NCBI RefSeq assembly: GCF_016909175.1
Contig: NZ_JAFBFI010000011.1
Location: forward strand, 86,157 to 150,156
DNA: 64,000 bases
Source: Peribacillus deserti
Lineage (GTDB): Bacteria; Bacillota; Bacilli; Bacillales; DSM-1321
Reading direction: 5' to 3'
Below the pieces are notes generated by a model. It was not told the origin of the DNA, ran no database searches, and saw only the letters and a list, made by a program, of their open reading frames with translations. Positions 1 through 7,912 of the stretch are shown here, piece by piece. Numbering within the stretch: position 1 is the first letter of the stretch; each line of letters starts with the position of its first letter. Both the position numbers and the translations under genes were made by a program.

Positions 1-188
1 AGATGTGATGAAATGGTATGATCAATGCTTTCCATATTACCGGTGGTACCTGTAACTAGAAAATCAAAATATTCGTCCTTTTCCATTCCATCCAAAACAT
101 TTTCCATACTTTCCTGTATATCTGCCTTGCCGATTTCTATTTGAAAAAGTGCCTGTAAAGCCTTTTCTCTCGCGGTTCTTCTTTTCAT
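1..188 (-). CDS. nusB: Transcription antitermination factor NusB, N-terminal part (cut by window edge)
   Basis: The reverse strand from 188 reads MKRRTAREKALQALFQ and then an acidic helical stretch, the typical N-terminus of NusB. NusB binds boxA RNA with NusE (S10) and promotes antitermination of rRNA operons. Only about the first 62 codons lie in the window. The gene follows accB-accC-yqhY on the same strand, which is the B. subtilis order accB-accC-yqhY-nusB. Family assignment rests on this N-terminal match plus synteny. Confidence 0.85.
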   Translation of the reverse strand, partial: MKRRTAREKALQALFQIEIGKADIQESMENVLDGMEKDEYFDFLVTGTTGNMESIDHTISSH

Positions 189-404
189 CATTTTACTCCT
201 TTACTGTTTCAATCAATTTATAAAAATAATAGCATAAACGAACATTTCGCGGTAGGGTACATTGAAATATTAAGAAAAATTACTTTTTTTACTGCTATTA
301 TAACTTGTGAATAATAGTATTTTGCACTATTTTCTAGTTTCCAAAACCCATTAAGGATTTCAAAGTTTTTTCGCAGGGATCTTATTTATAAGATTAGCTC
401 ATAT

Positions 405-440
405 AAAAGAAAAAAACCAAAGACATGTGCCTTTGGTTAC
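405..440 (-). terminator. Intrinsic terminator after yqhY
   Basis: The stem AACCAAAG (415-422) pairs with CTTTGGTT (431-438) around an 8-nt loop. Read on the minus strand it is followed by a run of T. It overlaps the yqhY stop codon and separates yqhY from nusB, so nusB would need read-through or its own promoter in the 189-436 gap. Confidence 0.7.
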
Positions 441-847
441 ATTTCTTGTTCAAACTCTGCTTCAGGCTTTTGATTTTCAAATTGAATGCCGACTATATGG
501 ACATTCACTTCGTCTGGTTCAAGCGCCGTCATATTTATAAGTGCCTGCCTTATATTATCTTGGACTTCACCGGCTACTTTTGGAATGGAAACACCGAATT
601 TCATTGTACAGTAGATGTCGAGTTTAATTCCATCTTCTGAAAGATCTACTCTTACACCCTTGCCATGATTCTTTTTCCCAAGCTTTTCAACCACACCGGA
701 AGCAAAATTCCCGCGCATGTTTGCAACGCCTTCCACTTCATGTGCGGCAATTCCTGCAATTACTTCAATTACTTCGGGTGCGATTTCCACCTTGCCTAAT
801 CCTTTATTATTGTGACTCATCTCAAGAGTTGATTGATTTTCGCTCAT
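437..847 (-). CDS. yqhY: Asp23/Gls24 family protein YqhY
   Basis: About 136 residues with the Asp23/Gls24 fold signature: repeated EVIEVIAGIAAHEVEGV-type strands and a conserved central GVSIPKVAGEVQ segment. In B. subtilis yqhY is co-transcribed with accB-accC and its loss perturbs acetyl-CoA carboxylase activity, so it is thought to act with fatty-acid synthesis. The frame is open upstream to 871, but the AGGAGG site lies just before two adjacent ATG codons (850 and 847). The second has the better 8-nt spacing and was chosen. It follows accC by about 23 nt in the same operon. Confidence 0.9.
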   Translation of the reverse strand: MSENQSTLEMSHNNKGLGKVEIAPEVIEVIAGIAAHEVEGVANMRGNFASGVVEKLGKKNHGKGVRVDLSEDGIKLDIYCTMKFGVSIPKVAGEVQDNIRQALINMTALEPDEVNVHIVGIQFENQKPEAEFEQEM

Positions 848-870
848 CATGAGCACCTCCTGTTTCTTCA

Positions 871-2223
871 TTATGAGTTCATTACATCGTACATTTCAAG
901 AAATTTTGTGTTAAAATTCCCCTCCACAAATTTTTCATGCTGAAGAAGTTTCAAATGGAATGGGATTGTAGAATGAATTCCTTCAATAACAAATTCATTT
1001 AAGGCTCGTTTCATTCTATCTATTGCCTCTTCCCTTGTATCACCATATGTAATCACCTTTGCTATCATGGAGTCATAATAAGGCGGTATAGTATAGCCGG
1101 GATAAGCAGCAGAGTCGATCCTAACGCCAAACCCGCCTGGCGGAAGATACATTTGAATCTTTCCGGCTGATGGCATAAAGTTCTTATCAGGATTTTCAGC
1201 ATTTATGCGGCATTCGATTGCCCAGCCTTTAAAAATCACTTCATCCTGAGTAAGGGAAAGTTTTTCCCCGGAAGCAACCTTTATCTGCTCTTTTATTAAA
1301 TCAACTCCTGTAACCATTTCAGTAACAGGATGTTCTACCTGTATCCTTGTATTCATCTCCATAAAGTAAAATTTACGGTCTTTATAATCAAAGATAAATT
1401 CAACTGTCCCAGCGCCTGTATAATTTACAGCCTGCGCAGCTTTTACAGCAGCATCGCCCATTTCAGAACGGATTTCCCCATCCAGAGCAGGTGAAGGAGT
1501 CTCCTCAAGCAGCTTCTGCATTCTGCGCTGAATGGTGCAGTCCCGCTCCCCAAGGTGGATGACGCTGCCATGGCTGTCAGCCATAACCTGGATTTCTACA
1601 TGACGGAAATCTTCAATAAACTTTTCAAGATAAACTCCTGGGTTACCGAATGCCGTCATAGCTTCCTGCTGTGTAACCTGTATTCCTTTTATCAATTCTT
1701 CCTTGGTACGGGCGATCCTGATTCCTTTCCCGCCGCCTCCTGCTGTTGCTTTGATAATAACAGGAAAGCCGATCTTTTCTGCTATTACAAGACCTTCTTC
1801 TGCATCCTTAATGATTCCCTGTGACCCAGGAACAATCGGAACACCAGCAGCTTTCATCGTTTCCCTGGCAACATCCTTCGTCCCCATTTTGGAAATAGCT
1901 TCCGGTGACGGTCCGACAAAGGTTATGCTGCATTCACGGCATAGTTCGGCAAAGGCAGAATTTTCTGCTAGGAACCCATATCCTGGATGTATAGCATCTG
2001 CACCGGTGAGGGTGGCGGTCGATATGATATTGGCAAAATTTAAATAGCTGTCTTTGGAGGCTGTAGGCCCGATGCAATAGGCTTCATCAGCAAGCTGCAC
2101 ATGAAGAGCTTCTCTATCTCCTTCAGAATATACAGCAACCGTCTCAATGCCTAGTTCTTTACAGGCACGTATAACGCGTACGGCTATTTCTCCGCGGTTA
2201 GCGACCAAAAGCTTTTTTATCAT
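871..2223 (-). CDS. accC: Acetyl-CoA carboxylase biotin carboxylase subunit
   Basis: 450 residues, the usual length of AccC. It carboxylates biotin on AccB using ATP and bicarbonate, the first half-reaction making malonyl-CoA. The N-terminus [18 protein letters not shown] is canonical. The ATP-grasp glycine loop [11 protein letters not shown] lies around residues 161-171, and the catalytic [14 protein letters not shown] segment around 288-301. The ATG is preceded by GGAGCG. It lies 14 nt downstream of accB and is followed by yqhY, so the three form one operon. Confidence 0.98.
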   Translation of the reverse strand: MIKKLLVANRGEIAVRVIRACKELGIETVAVYSEGDREALHVQLADEAYCIGPTASKDSYLNFANIISTATLTGADAIHPGYGFLAENSAFAELCRECSITFVGPSPEAISKMGTKDVARETMKAAGVPIVPGSQGIIKDAEEGLVIAEKIGFPVIIKATAGGGGKGIRIARTKEELIKGIQVTQQEAMTAFGNPGVYLEKFIEDFRHVEIQVMADSHGSVIHLGERDCTIQRRMQKLLEETPSPALDGEIRSEMGDAAVKAAQAVNYTGAGTVEFIFDYKDRKFYFMEMNTRIQVEHPVTEMVTGVDLIKEQIKVASGEKLSLTQDEVIFKGWAIECRINAENPDKNFMPSAGKIQMYLPPGGFGVRIDSAAYPGYTIPPYYDSMIAKVITYGDTREEAIDRMKRALNEFVIEGIHSTIPFHLKLLQHEKFVEGNFNTKFLEMYDVMNS

Positions 2224-2237
2224 GGTTAAAACGCTCC

Positions 2238-2726
2238 TTATTCAGGCTTTACTAAAAATAATGGCTGCCCGTATTCTACCAGCTGGCCGTCTTTCACTAA
2301 AATTTCTACGATTTCTCCGTCAACTTCAGCCTCAATTTCATTGAAAAGCTTCATAGCTTCCACTATACAGACAACGCTGTTCTTTGAAACCTTTGATCCT
2401 GCTTTTACGTATGCATCCGTTTCCGGTGATGGTGATTGATAAAATGTTCCCACCATTGGAGATGTAATCTTATGTAAATTTTCAGCTGTTTCCGTTTTCT
2501 TTTCTTCTGCCGGCTTTTCAGCTGCTGCTGGCTGCGGAATTGGTGCTGCTTGAACTTCTTCTTGTCTTAAAGCTTCTTTGGGAATAACTTGCTGAACAGT
2601 AATGCCCTCAGGCTGAAGACTATTTTTTTTCATTTTTATCTTAGTGCCATTCATTTCATATTCAAATTCATCAAGTGTAGATTGATCAACCAGTTTAATA
2701 AGTTCACGAATTTCCTGTACCTTCAA
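2238..2726 (-). CDS. accB: Biotin carboxyl carrier protein of acetyl-CoA carboxylase
   Basis: About 162 residues. It has an N-terminal helical segment, a Pro/Ala/Glu-rich linker (roughly residues 50-80) and a C-terminal biotinyl domain with the biotinylation motif EAMKL, whose lysine is about residue 126. It carries biotin between AccC and the transferase AccA/AccD. The start is placed at a TTG at 2726 behind AAGGGGTG; the open frame extends to 2771 but that extension has no family counterpart. First gene of accB-accC-yqhY. In B. subtilis accB directly follows spoIIIAH; here a chemotaxis receptor and a repeat tract intervene. Confidence 0.95.
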   Translation of the reverse strand: MKVQEIRELIKLVDQSTLDEFEYEMNGTKIKMKKNSLQPEGITVQQVIPKEALRQEEVQAAPIPQPAAAEKPAEEKKTETAENLHKITSPMVGTFYQSPSPETDAYVKAGSKVSKNSVVCIVEAMKLFNEIEAEVDGEIVEILVKDGQLVEYGQPLFLVKPE

Positions 2727-2857
2727 AACTTCGCACCCCTTGTCCTTTTTGCTAATAGTATCATATTTCACCGCTTGTTGTGTTTGGCTGTCAAAGAAAA
2801 TCAGGCAGAACGATATTTAACCGTAAATGGAAGCCTTGATTATGACTAGCTACTAAT

Positions 2858-2887
2858 ATCATACGATAATACCTTGTACAAATTCAA
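2858..2887 (-). promoter_or_regulatory. Candidate SigA promoter for accB
   Basis: On the minus strand TTGAAT (2882-2887) and TATGAT (2858-2863) are 18 bp apart. They would give a leader of about 125 nt before accB. This is pattern matching only. The rest of the 2727-3051 gap shows no other feature except the AGGAGA site in front of the chemotaxis receptor at 3052. Confidence 0.3.
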
Positions 2888-3051
2888 TAAAAGAACTTTA
2901 AATGTGTCCGGAGCCGTCCAGGCGGTCCTTAAAACCTATCGCTCGACAAATAAATTGTTTTTTCAAAAAAATCTTCCAAAATCATATTGTAAATATTTTC
3001 TATATCTTTACAATTAGAACTATATACCTGACGAAAGTAGGAGACTATCGT

Positions 3052-4533
3052 ATGAGTTTAATTGAACAGCTTATGCAGGAGGATCTAGAAAGAAAAAACA
3101 GCATTGTTGTAAAAGCCACCTTAGTTTCGGTCATACTTGCTGCATGTGTCGACTTTGTCATGAAGAAAGATCTTGCTTTAGTTTTGTCGATCCTTATTGG
3201 CGGGGGCATTGGCTGGGGAGTTCTTGCCTTTCTTCATTATGTTAGAAAGTCCCTTGCTTTTATACCTTATCTCGCCTGCATTCTTGTTTCTGCGGTTTTA
3301 TTTATCATCATGGAAACCAGTATTTCACCGTCGGCTTTATTTTTAGTTTATTTTATACTAGCCACCGCTGCGATTTATATGAACGGCCCGGTTCTATGGC
3401 TTAGCAGTGCGTTAGGCTTACTAATCATTTCGGCCTATATCATGCTTCATCATCATGTTCTTCCCTTTGAATTAAAAAATTATGTGACCATCTATCTATT
3501 ACATATACTTGTCACTATTCTTTTAACCTTTCAGCTTAAGCTTTCCAAACAGCTTACGCAGCAGATGTACAAGCTCCAGAGGGAAACGCAGGACATGATA
3601 GCGGTTGATCATAAGCGGAAGGCAGCTCTTGAGGATAATACAACTATCATCTCAAACATGATCAGCTCCGTGAACGATAGAAGCAAGGAAAATTACCAGG
3701 GTGCATTAGAAATGTCTCATTCTATTGCAGAACTTTCAGCAGGTGTTCAGGTTCAGGCCGATTCAGCATCCACTATTTCTTACTCTCTAGAAAATACAAC
3801 GAATATGGTAACTGAAATCTCGCGCCTATCAACTCACCTGCTAGATGATGCCGTCCAGGCTCAATCCGCATCTGAGCGCGGGAACGGCTTGTTAACTCAG
3901 CTGGAGAAAGAAATATCAGCGTTTTCATCAGAAATGACAGCTATTACAAACAAAATGTATTCACTATCTGTGGATGTTGAAGAAGCAGTTGATTTTGTAA
4001 AGGTCATACAGGGTATTGCCGAACAAACCAATCTGCTTGCCTTAAATGCATCCATTGAAGCTGCACGTGCAGGGGAAAGCGGCCGGGGCTTTGCAGTTGT
4101 GGCACAGGAGGTCAGGAAATTGGCTGATCTTACAAGCCAGACCGCCATGCAAATATCCGTTAACCTTGGAAAAGTAAAAAAAGAAACAGAAGAAACCAAC
4201 TCTTCCATATCATCTGCAGCAGAAAATATGAAAGCAAACCTAACCCTATCGAGAGATTCAAAAAATGCTTTCCTGGCGATATTTGAAATTATCAATGTTC
4301 TAAAAGATAAACTCACTTCTTACCACCAGCATATACAATCTATAGAAACTTCATCGAGACAAATTGAAACATCAATCAATGATTTCAGCTCAGTTGTTCA
4401 AGAAGCAAGTGCAAGCCTTGAAGAATTAGCTGCAACCGTTCATTCACAAACCGATCAACACTCTCACCTCGTTCACTCTCTGCAAGAAGCAGATACGTCG
4501 ATGAACCGGCTGGTGCAGCTTTACCGCGAGTAG
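3052..4533 (+). CDS. Methyl-accepting chemotaxis protein with multipass membrane N-terminus
   Basis: 493 residues from the ATG at 3052, which has AGGAGA 7 nt upstream; the frame is open to 2902 but without support. About residues 20-165 hold a block of hydrophobic segments, probably five or six membrane helices, with no extracellular sensor loop. No HAMP domain is visible. The C-terminal part is a long coiled-coil signalling domain with the highly conserved hairpin tip [20 protein letters not shown] and [15 protein letters not shown] at about residues 322-358, which contacts CheA and CheW. It is a lone gene, opposite to its neighbours, and ends in its own terminator. Its ligand cannot be told from sequence; a membrane or energy signal is possible. 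Confidence 0.9.
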   Translation: MSLIEQLMQEDLERKNSIVVKATLVSVILAACVDFVMKKDLALVLSILIGGGIGWGVLAFLHYVRKSLAFIPYLACILVSAVLFIIMETSISPSALFLVYFILATAAIYMNGPVLWLSSALGLLIISAYIMLHHHVLPFELKNYVTIYLLHILVTILLTFQLKLSKQLTQQMYKLQRETQDMIAVDHKRKAALEDNTTIISNMISSVNDRSKENYQGALEMSHSIAELSAGVQVQADSASTISYSLENTTNMVTEISRLSTHLLDDAVQAQSASERGNGLLTQLEKEISAFSSEMTAITNKMYSLSVDVEEAVDFVKVIQGIAEQTNLLALNASIEAARAGESGRGFAVVAQEVRKLADLTSQTAMQISVNLGKVKKETEETNSSISSAAENMKANLTLSRDSKNAFLAIFEIINVLKDKLTSYHQHIQSIETSSRQIETSINDFSSVVQEASASLEELAATVHSQTDQHSHLVHSLQEADTSMNRLVQLYRE

Positions 4534-4545
4534 GCTGATAAAATG

Positions 4546-4579
4546 AAACCCGGATTCCATGGCGAATTCGGGTTTTTAG
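4546..4579 (+). terminator. Intrinsic terminator after the chemotaxis receptor
   Basis: AAACCCG plus GATTC (4546-4557) pair with GAATT plus CGGGTTT (4564-4575), including one G-T pair, giving a 12-bp stem and a T run. It begins 13 nt after the stop codon. Confidence 0.85.
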
Positions 4580-4759
4580 TTTTTATTAGATTTCGCAGGA
4601 AGGAATACAGCCGGAAAAACATTTTTTTGGATGGCCTCTTCTCTATGGATATTTGAGGCGGTGGTAGTGTATATATATACACGCAGGTCCTAAATCTTGT
4701 TTTCGCCAGCCGGTATCTCAGCGTAAAGCAGTAGTTGAGCAGCGGCAAAGCCATAAATA

Positions 4760-4867
4760 CACTTATATTTGAAAAATTCCTCTTAAAAGTTCCAACCCCC
4801 CCTTAAATCTGAAAAAACACTCTTAAATTTATATTTTGCCTCTTAAAGTTTCCCACACTCAGGTAAA
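4760..4867. repeat. 20-bp phased array of the motif CTCTTAAA with unrelated spacers
   Basis: CTCTTAAA or CCCTTAAA occurs at 4780, 4800, 4820 and 4840, exactly 20 bp apart. Weaker forms lie in phase at 4760 (CACTTATA) and 4860 (CAGGTAAA). The 12-nt spacers are not conserved. The array lies in the gene-free tract between the chemotaxis receptor and the hairpin repeats. The rest of 4580-5030 is AT-rich sequence in which I see nothing else. Function unknown. Confidence 0.7.
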
Positions 4868-5060
4868 GACTTTCATTCACCCCTCATTATCCATAGAAAA
4901 AGGTAGTTTTTTGGAATATCCTTTTACAAAAAATTCATTTTATTAAAAAGCACCAAATTTCCAGCCGATTTTTTATAAAAAATTACAAAAAGCTACGCTA
5001 TTGGGTAAGCCTTATTTATAGATATTTTTTAGAAATGCACCGTTCTCTGCTTTTCTATCT

Positions 5061-5157
5061 GTCCAGCTCCGAACTGACACCTTCGGTCATAAGCTAAACG
5101 CCATCAAAAGGCAAGAGCGGCCTTTCGCTGCCACTTTTCTTATGCCTTTCAGGTGTC
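5061..5157 (+). repeat. Structured hairpin repeat, copy 1 (arms GACACCT/AGGTGTC)
   Basis: The outer arms GACACCT (5076-5082) and AGGTGTC (5151-5157) are complementary. Inside them the conserved CATAAG (5088-5093) pairs with CTTATG (5139-5144) and encloses a GC-rich inner hairpin. The unit opens with the conserved GTCCAGCTCC. It belongs to the family that recurs at 5258, 5455, 5745, 5884, 63411, 63606, 63793 and 63984. Confidence 0.85.
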
Positions 5158-5257
5158 TGCTTTTCATTAGTTTGTGAATAAATAAAATAGGCTAAGCAAT
5201 GAGCCTCGCCTTTTAGATATATATCCTTTGGAAAAGCACCGTTCTCTGCTTTTCTTT

Positions 5258-5354
5258 GTCCAGCTCCGAACTGACACCTTCGGTCATAAGCTAAACGCCA
5301 TCAAAAGGCAAGAGCGGCCTTTCGCTGCCACTTTTCTTATGCCTTTCAGGTGTC
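5258..5354 (+). repeat. Structured hairpin repeat, copy 2 (arms GACACCT/AGGTGTC)
   Basis: Nearly identical to copy 1. Arms are at 5273-5279 and 5348-5354. Any reading frames through this copy are by-products of the repeat and were not called as genes. Confidence 0.85.
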
Positions 5355-5454
5355 TGCTTTTCATTAGTTTGTGAATAAATAAAATAGGCTAAGCAATGAG
5401 CCTCGCCTTTTAGATATATATCCTTTGGAAAAGCACCGTTCTCTGCTTTTCTTT

Positions 5455-5557
5455 GTCCAGCTTCAAGCTGCGGCGCTCGAGTCATAAGCCGATCAGTGCA
5501 TGAGAAGGAAGATCGCTTCTCACGGCCTGCCTGTCTTATGCTGGTCGGATGGCTGCC
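5455..5557 (+). repeat. Structured hairpin repeat, copy 3 (mismatched, chimeric arms)
   Basis: It has the conserved core GTCATAAGC and CTTATGC and an inner stem near GAGAAG/CTTCTC. The left arm is GCGGCGC-like (5470-5476), but the right side after CTGGTCG reads GATGGCTGCC, which matches the arm of the 63606 copy. The two arms do not pair well, so this copy looks like a recombinant between two arm types. Confidence 0.75.
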
Positions 5558-5579
5558 TTTTACTAGTATGTGAAAAAAA

Positions 5580-5614
5580 TTAAGAAAGCCAAGCTACACG
5601 AATAGCTTTCTTAA
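5580..5614. repeat. Small linker stem-loop inside the repeat tract
   Basis: TTAAGAAAGC pairs with GCTTTCTTAA around a 15-nt loop. In the sibling units the linker is a different stem (AGGCT/AGCCT around 5188-5205, 5386-5403 and 5672-5690). A hairpin is therefore kept at this place although its sequence changes. Confidence 0.6.
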
Positions 5615-5744
5615 TATATAGTTTTAGAAATGCACCGTTCTCTGCTTTTCATTAGTATGTGCATAAATAAAATAGGCTAAGCAATGAGCCTAGCCTTTGT
5701 GATATATATCTTATGGAAAAGCAAAGTTCTGCGCTTTTCTATTT

Positions 5745-5842
5745 GTCCAGCTCCAAGCTGCGGCCCTCGAGTCATAAGCCGATCAGTCCATGAGTAGAAG
5801 ATCGCTTCTCACGGCCTGCCCGTCTTATGCTGGTCGGGCCGC
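5745..5842 (+). repeat. Structured hairpin repeat, copy 4 (arms GCGGCCC/GGGCCGC)
   Basis: GCGGCCC (5760-5766) pairs with GGGCCGC (5836-5842) outside the conserved CTCGAGTCATAAGC and CTTATGCTGGTCG cores. The inner stem is built from GAGTAGAAG and CTTCTCAC. A GC-rich tail with CGCTATCGCTCCGG follows. Confidence 0.85.
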
Positions 5843-5883
5843 TCCTTCGCTATCGCTCCGGACCGCTTTCCGCTTTTCTATTT

Positions 5884-5982
5884 GTCCAGCTCCAAGCTGC
5901 GGCCCTCGAGTCATAAGCCGCTCAGTCCATGAGTAGAAAAATCACTTCTCACGGCCTGCTCGTCTTATGCTGGTCGGGCCGC
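5884..5982 (+). repeat. Structured hairpin repeat, copy 5, reaching the spoIIIAH stop codon
   Basis: A tandem copy of the previous unit, 139 bp further on, with arms GCGGCCC (5899-5905) and GGGCCGC (5976-5982). Its tail continues to CGCTTTTCTATTT at 6011-6023, where the spoIIIAH stop codon lies, so the repeat tract abuts the gene end without a spacer. Confidence 0.85.
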
Positions 5983-6017
5983 TCATTCGCTATCGCTCCG
6001 GACCGCTTTGCGCTTTT

Positions 6018-6584
6018 CTATTTCTCCGGTTGGAATTCTACGGCTACGTTTGTGCCTGTGCCTAGTTCTTTGCTGACGGTATTCATGATTTCGTTTGCTG
6101 CTGTGCTGGATTGTTTTTTGGATTTGACTAGTACATGTACTTCTTTTCCTTTAATTCTTACAAGTGCCCCATCATAATTCATAGAAACGATTAGAGATTC
6201 AAGCATGCCTTCTTTTACAGCCAAGTCATCGAGGCTGTTGATTTTTTCATATGCTGCATTCTTTTCTTCTGCTGAGATGTCCCCTGTCATAGCTACAGCC
6301 AGTTCTTCTTTTTGTTTGTTGCGTTCATCTTCAAGCTCCATACGCATGGCTTCGAAGACTTCGTCATTGGCAGGGGCTGTTACTGCTTTCCCGCTGTCAG
6401 CATTTTCTTTTTTAGTTGTATCAGATGATGTTGTTGTTTTGGCTGCAGGCTTTTCTTTCTTTTTCTCCTCGGTCACTGCCATATCTGAAGCGGGCTTTTG
6501 TGGTGTTGTAATGTAATAGACGGATAGTACTACAACAAGGCTTAGCATTGTTAATAACCATACAGTTTGCTTTTTTAATAACAT
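6018..6584 (-). CDS. spoIIIAH: Stage III sporulation protein AH (channel component)
   Basis: 188 residues. The N-terminus MLLKKQTVWLLTMLSLVVVL contains the single membrane anchor. A low-complexity Lys/Ala/Thr stretch (about residues 35-70) leads to the C-terminal YscJ/FliF-like ring-building domain. SpoIIIAH sits in the mother-cell membrane around the forespore and binds forespore SpoIIQ across the intermembrane space. The start has AAGGAGG 7 nt upstream. It is the last gene of the operon. No conventional terminator follows; the hairpin repeat cluster starts at its stop codon and may serve as one. Confidence 0.97.
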   Translation of the reverse strand: MLLKKQTVWLLTMLSLVVVLSVYYITTPQKPASDMAVTEEKKKEKPAAKTTTSSDTTKKENADSGKAVTAPANDEVFEAMRMELEDERNKQKEELAVAMTGDISAEEKNAAYEKINSLDDLAVKEGMLESLIVSMNYDGALVRIKGKEVHVLVKSKKQSSTAANEIMNTVSKELGTGTNVAVEFQPEK

Positions 6585-6647
6585 GAATAATCCTCCTTAG
6601 AGTTTCTTATTTATATGAAATGCTTGAAAAGCACATTGATCGCTTGA

Positions 6648-7298
6648 CTACTTCTTGGCCAATACAGAAACGCGGTGGCTGGATACATCCAATACTCTTG
6701 TCACTGCTTCACGAATCCATTTTTTCACTTGAATATTATCTGCACCTTTTGCGACAATCAGGACGCCTCTTATGGACGGCTTCTGGGTCTGGGTAACGAG
6801 AGGAACCTCAGATTCCCCATCGCGGGTAAAGACAAGCTGTTCATCAACAGAACTGTCTTCCACCTGGCGTTTGCCGCCATCTCTATCTTCTTCATTTGTC
6901 ACCTGTTTACGTGTTACTTTGTTTTTCTCATACACTTTTTTTTCCGATGAATCTACATTAACCATGACTGTTACATCATCAATGCCAGCTACATCTTCCA
7001 ATGCCTCTTTTAGGAGCGTTTCATATTGCCTTTCATAATCCGTAAACATCCTTTTTCCTGTGTCTTTTTTTAATCCAAATGCGGCTACATCTTCCTTAGA
7101 CTGGCTGCTCCCAGCCTGTATTGTGTCTCCCATCGTTGTGGTGGTATTTGATTTGGTAAAAAAGCTGCTGGCTATCATAAACCCGACGCCTATTACTAGA
7201 ACCGCTAGTACATATGCATGCTTGGAAGGCTTCCCGGGCCCTTTATCCTTCTTTAGAAGCTTAGCCAGCAGGGAAAAAGGACTTTTGTCATCTTTCAC
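6648..7298 (-). CDS. spoIIIAG: Stage III sporulation protein AG
   Basis: 216 residues with one membrane segment near residues 28-46 and a C-terminal ring-building domain ending in the conserved KKWIREAVTRVLDVSSHRVSV. SpoIIIAG forms a large ring in the feeding-tube channel between mother cell and forespore. It begins with GTG behind GGAGGAG and overlaps the end of spoIIIAF by 11 nt, suggesting coupled translation. Confidence 0.96.
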   Translation of the reverse strand: MKDDKSPFSLLAKLLKKDKGPGKPSKHAYVLAVLVIGVGFMIASSFFTKSNTTTTMGDTIQAGSSQSKEDVAAFGLKKDTGKRMFTDYERQYETLLKEALEDVAGIDDVTVMVNVDSSEKKVYEKNKVTRKQVTNEEDRDGGKRQVEDSSVDEQLVFTRDGESEVPLVTQTQKPSIRGVLIVAKGADNIQVKKWIREAVTRVLDVSSHRVSVLAKK

Positions 7299-7905
7299 TA
7301 TTAACTCCTCCTCCCTCTAGCTCAATAGAAAGAATTTCTTCTTCTATTGACCATTTTGCTGCAAGGAAATTCTTTATTTCTTTTGTTTCTGCGTATTGGC
7401 TGGGCCTCGGTGTGCTTGTGTCGATCTTAACTTGCGCTACGGTTTCCACTGAGCCTGTGTCGTCTGCAGGCTTCAATGTTAGATGAATACTTTTTATGTC
7501 TTTAGGAAATTCAGGCTGGTCCACTTGTTTAGCTTCTAGGTCCACTGTTTCTACATTCATCTGGTACTTATTCATCAGCTCCTCTTTTGCATCTGTTTTG
7601 AGTTGGACAGCCATCTGTTTTAAAATATATGCTTGCTGAGAGGCTTGTATTTCTTTTTTCTTATCATGAATTAAATTTTCTAGATTTTTTTGTTCCTGGG
7701 ATGTATGAAGAGCTTTTGAAACCACCTGTTCAAAATCGGTAGAAAAAAGTTTTAAGATTGGAGAAAGGATAATTGCAATCAGCAGCAGGCCAATCACCAT
7801 CTTTGCGTATTTTTGCATCGTTGAATTTGGCAGGAGCAAGTCAATGACCGTTGCTAATAAAATAAAAAGAATGATATTTGTGACCCAGGCTGTTAAATAT
7901 TGCAT
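7288..7905 (-). CDS. spoIIIAF: Stage III sporulation protein AF
   Basis: 205 residues. Two N-terminal hydrophobic segments (about 8-28 and 33-52) precede a charged soluble domain with a predicted coiled coil (about 70-110). SpoIIIAF is a membrane component of the SpoIIIA channel complex. It starts 7 nt after spoIIIAE and overlaps spoIIIAG. Confidence 0.95.
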   Translation of the reverse strand: MQYLTAWVTNIILFILLATVIDLLLPNSTMQKYAKMVIGLLLIAIILSPILKLFSTDFEQVVSKALHTSQEQKNLENLIHDKKKEIQASQQAYILKQMAVQLKTDAKEELMNKYQMNVETVDLEAKQVDQPEFPKDIKSIHLTLKPADDTGSVETVAQVKIDTSTPRPSQYAETKEIKNFLAAKWSIEEEILSIELEGGGVNSER

Positions 7906-7912
7906 AGTTTCC

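Larger units (their letters stand above)
5038..5433. repeat. Two tandem copies of a ~198-bp unit
   Basis: Copy 1 runs 5038-5236 and copy 2 runs 5237-5433. They differ by a 2-nt length change after the opening CACCGTTCTCTGC and are otherwise nearly identical. Each unit holds one large hairpin repeat (GACACCT arms), a linker with the small stem AGGCT/AGCCT and an AT-rich tail ending GGAAAAG. The same opening sequence recurs at 5434 and 5633 with different content, so about 199 bp is the basic period of the tract. Confidence 0.9.

Noticed and set aside
425..640. Plus-strand open frame opposite yqhY
   Set aside because: Antisense shadow of a well-supported gene, with no ribosome site.
5291..5485. 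Open frame inside the tandem repeats
   Set aside because: It is made of the hairpin repeat sequence itself and ends within the next copy, with no ribosome site.
5038..5633. Possible CRISPR array because of ~199-bp periodic repeats
   Set aside because: Units are far too long, nearly identical throughout, without short repeats and unique spacers, and no cas genes are nearby.
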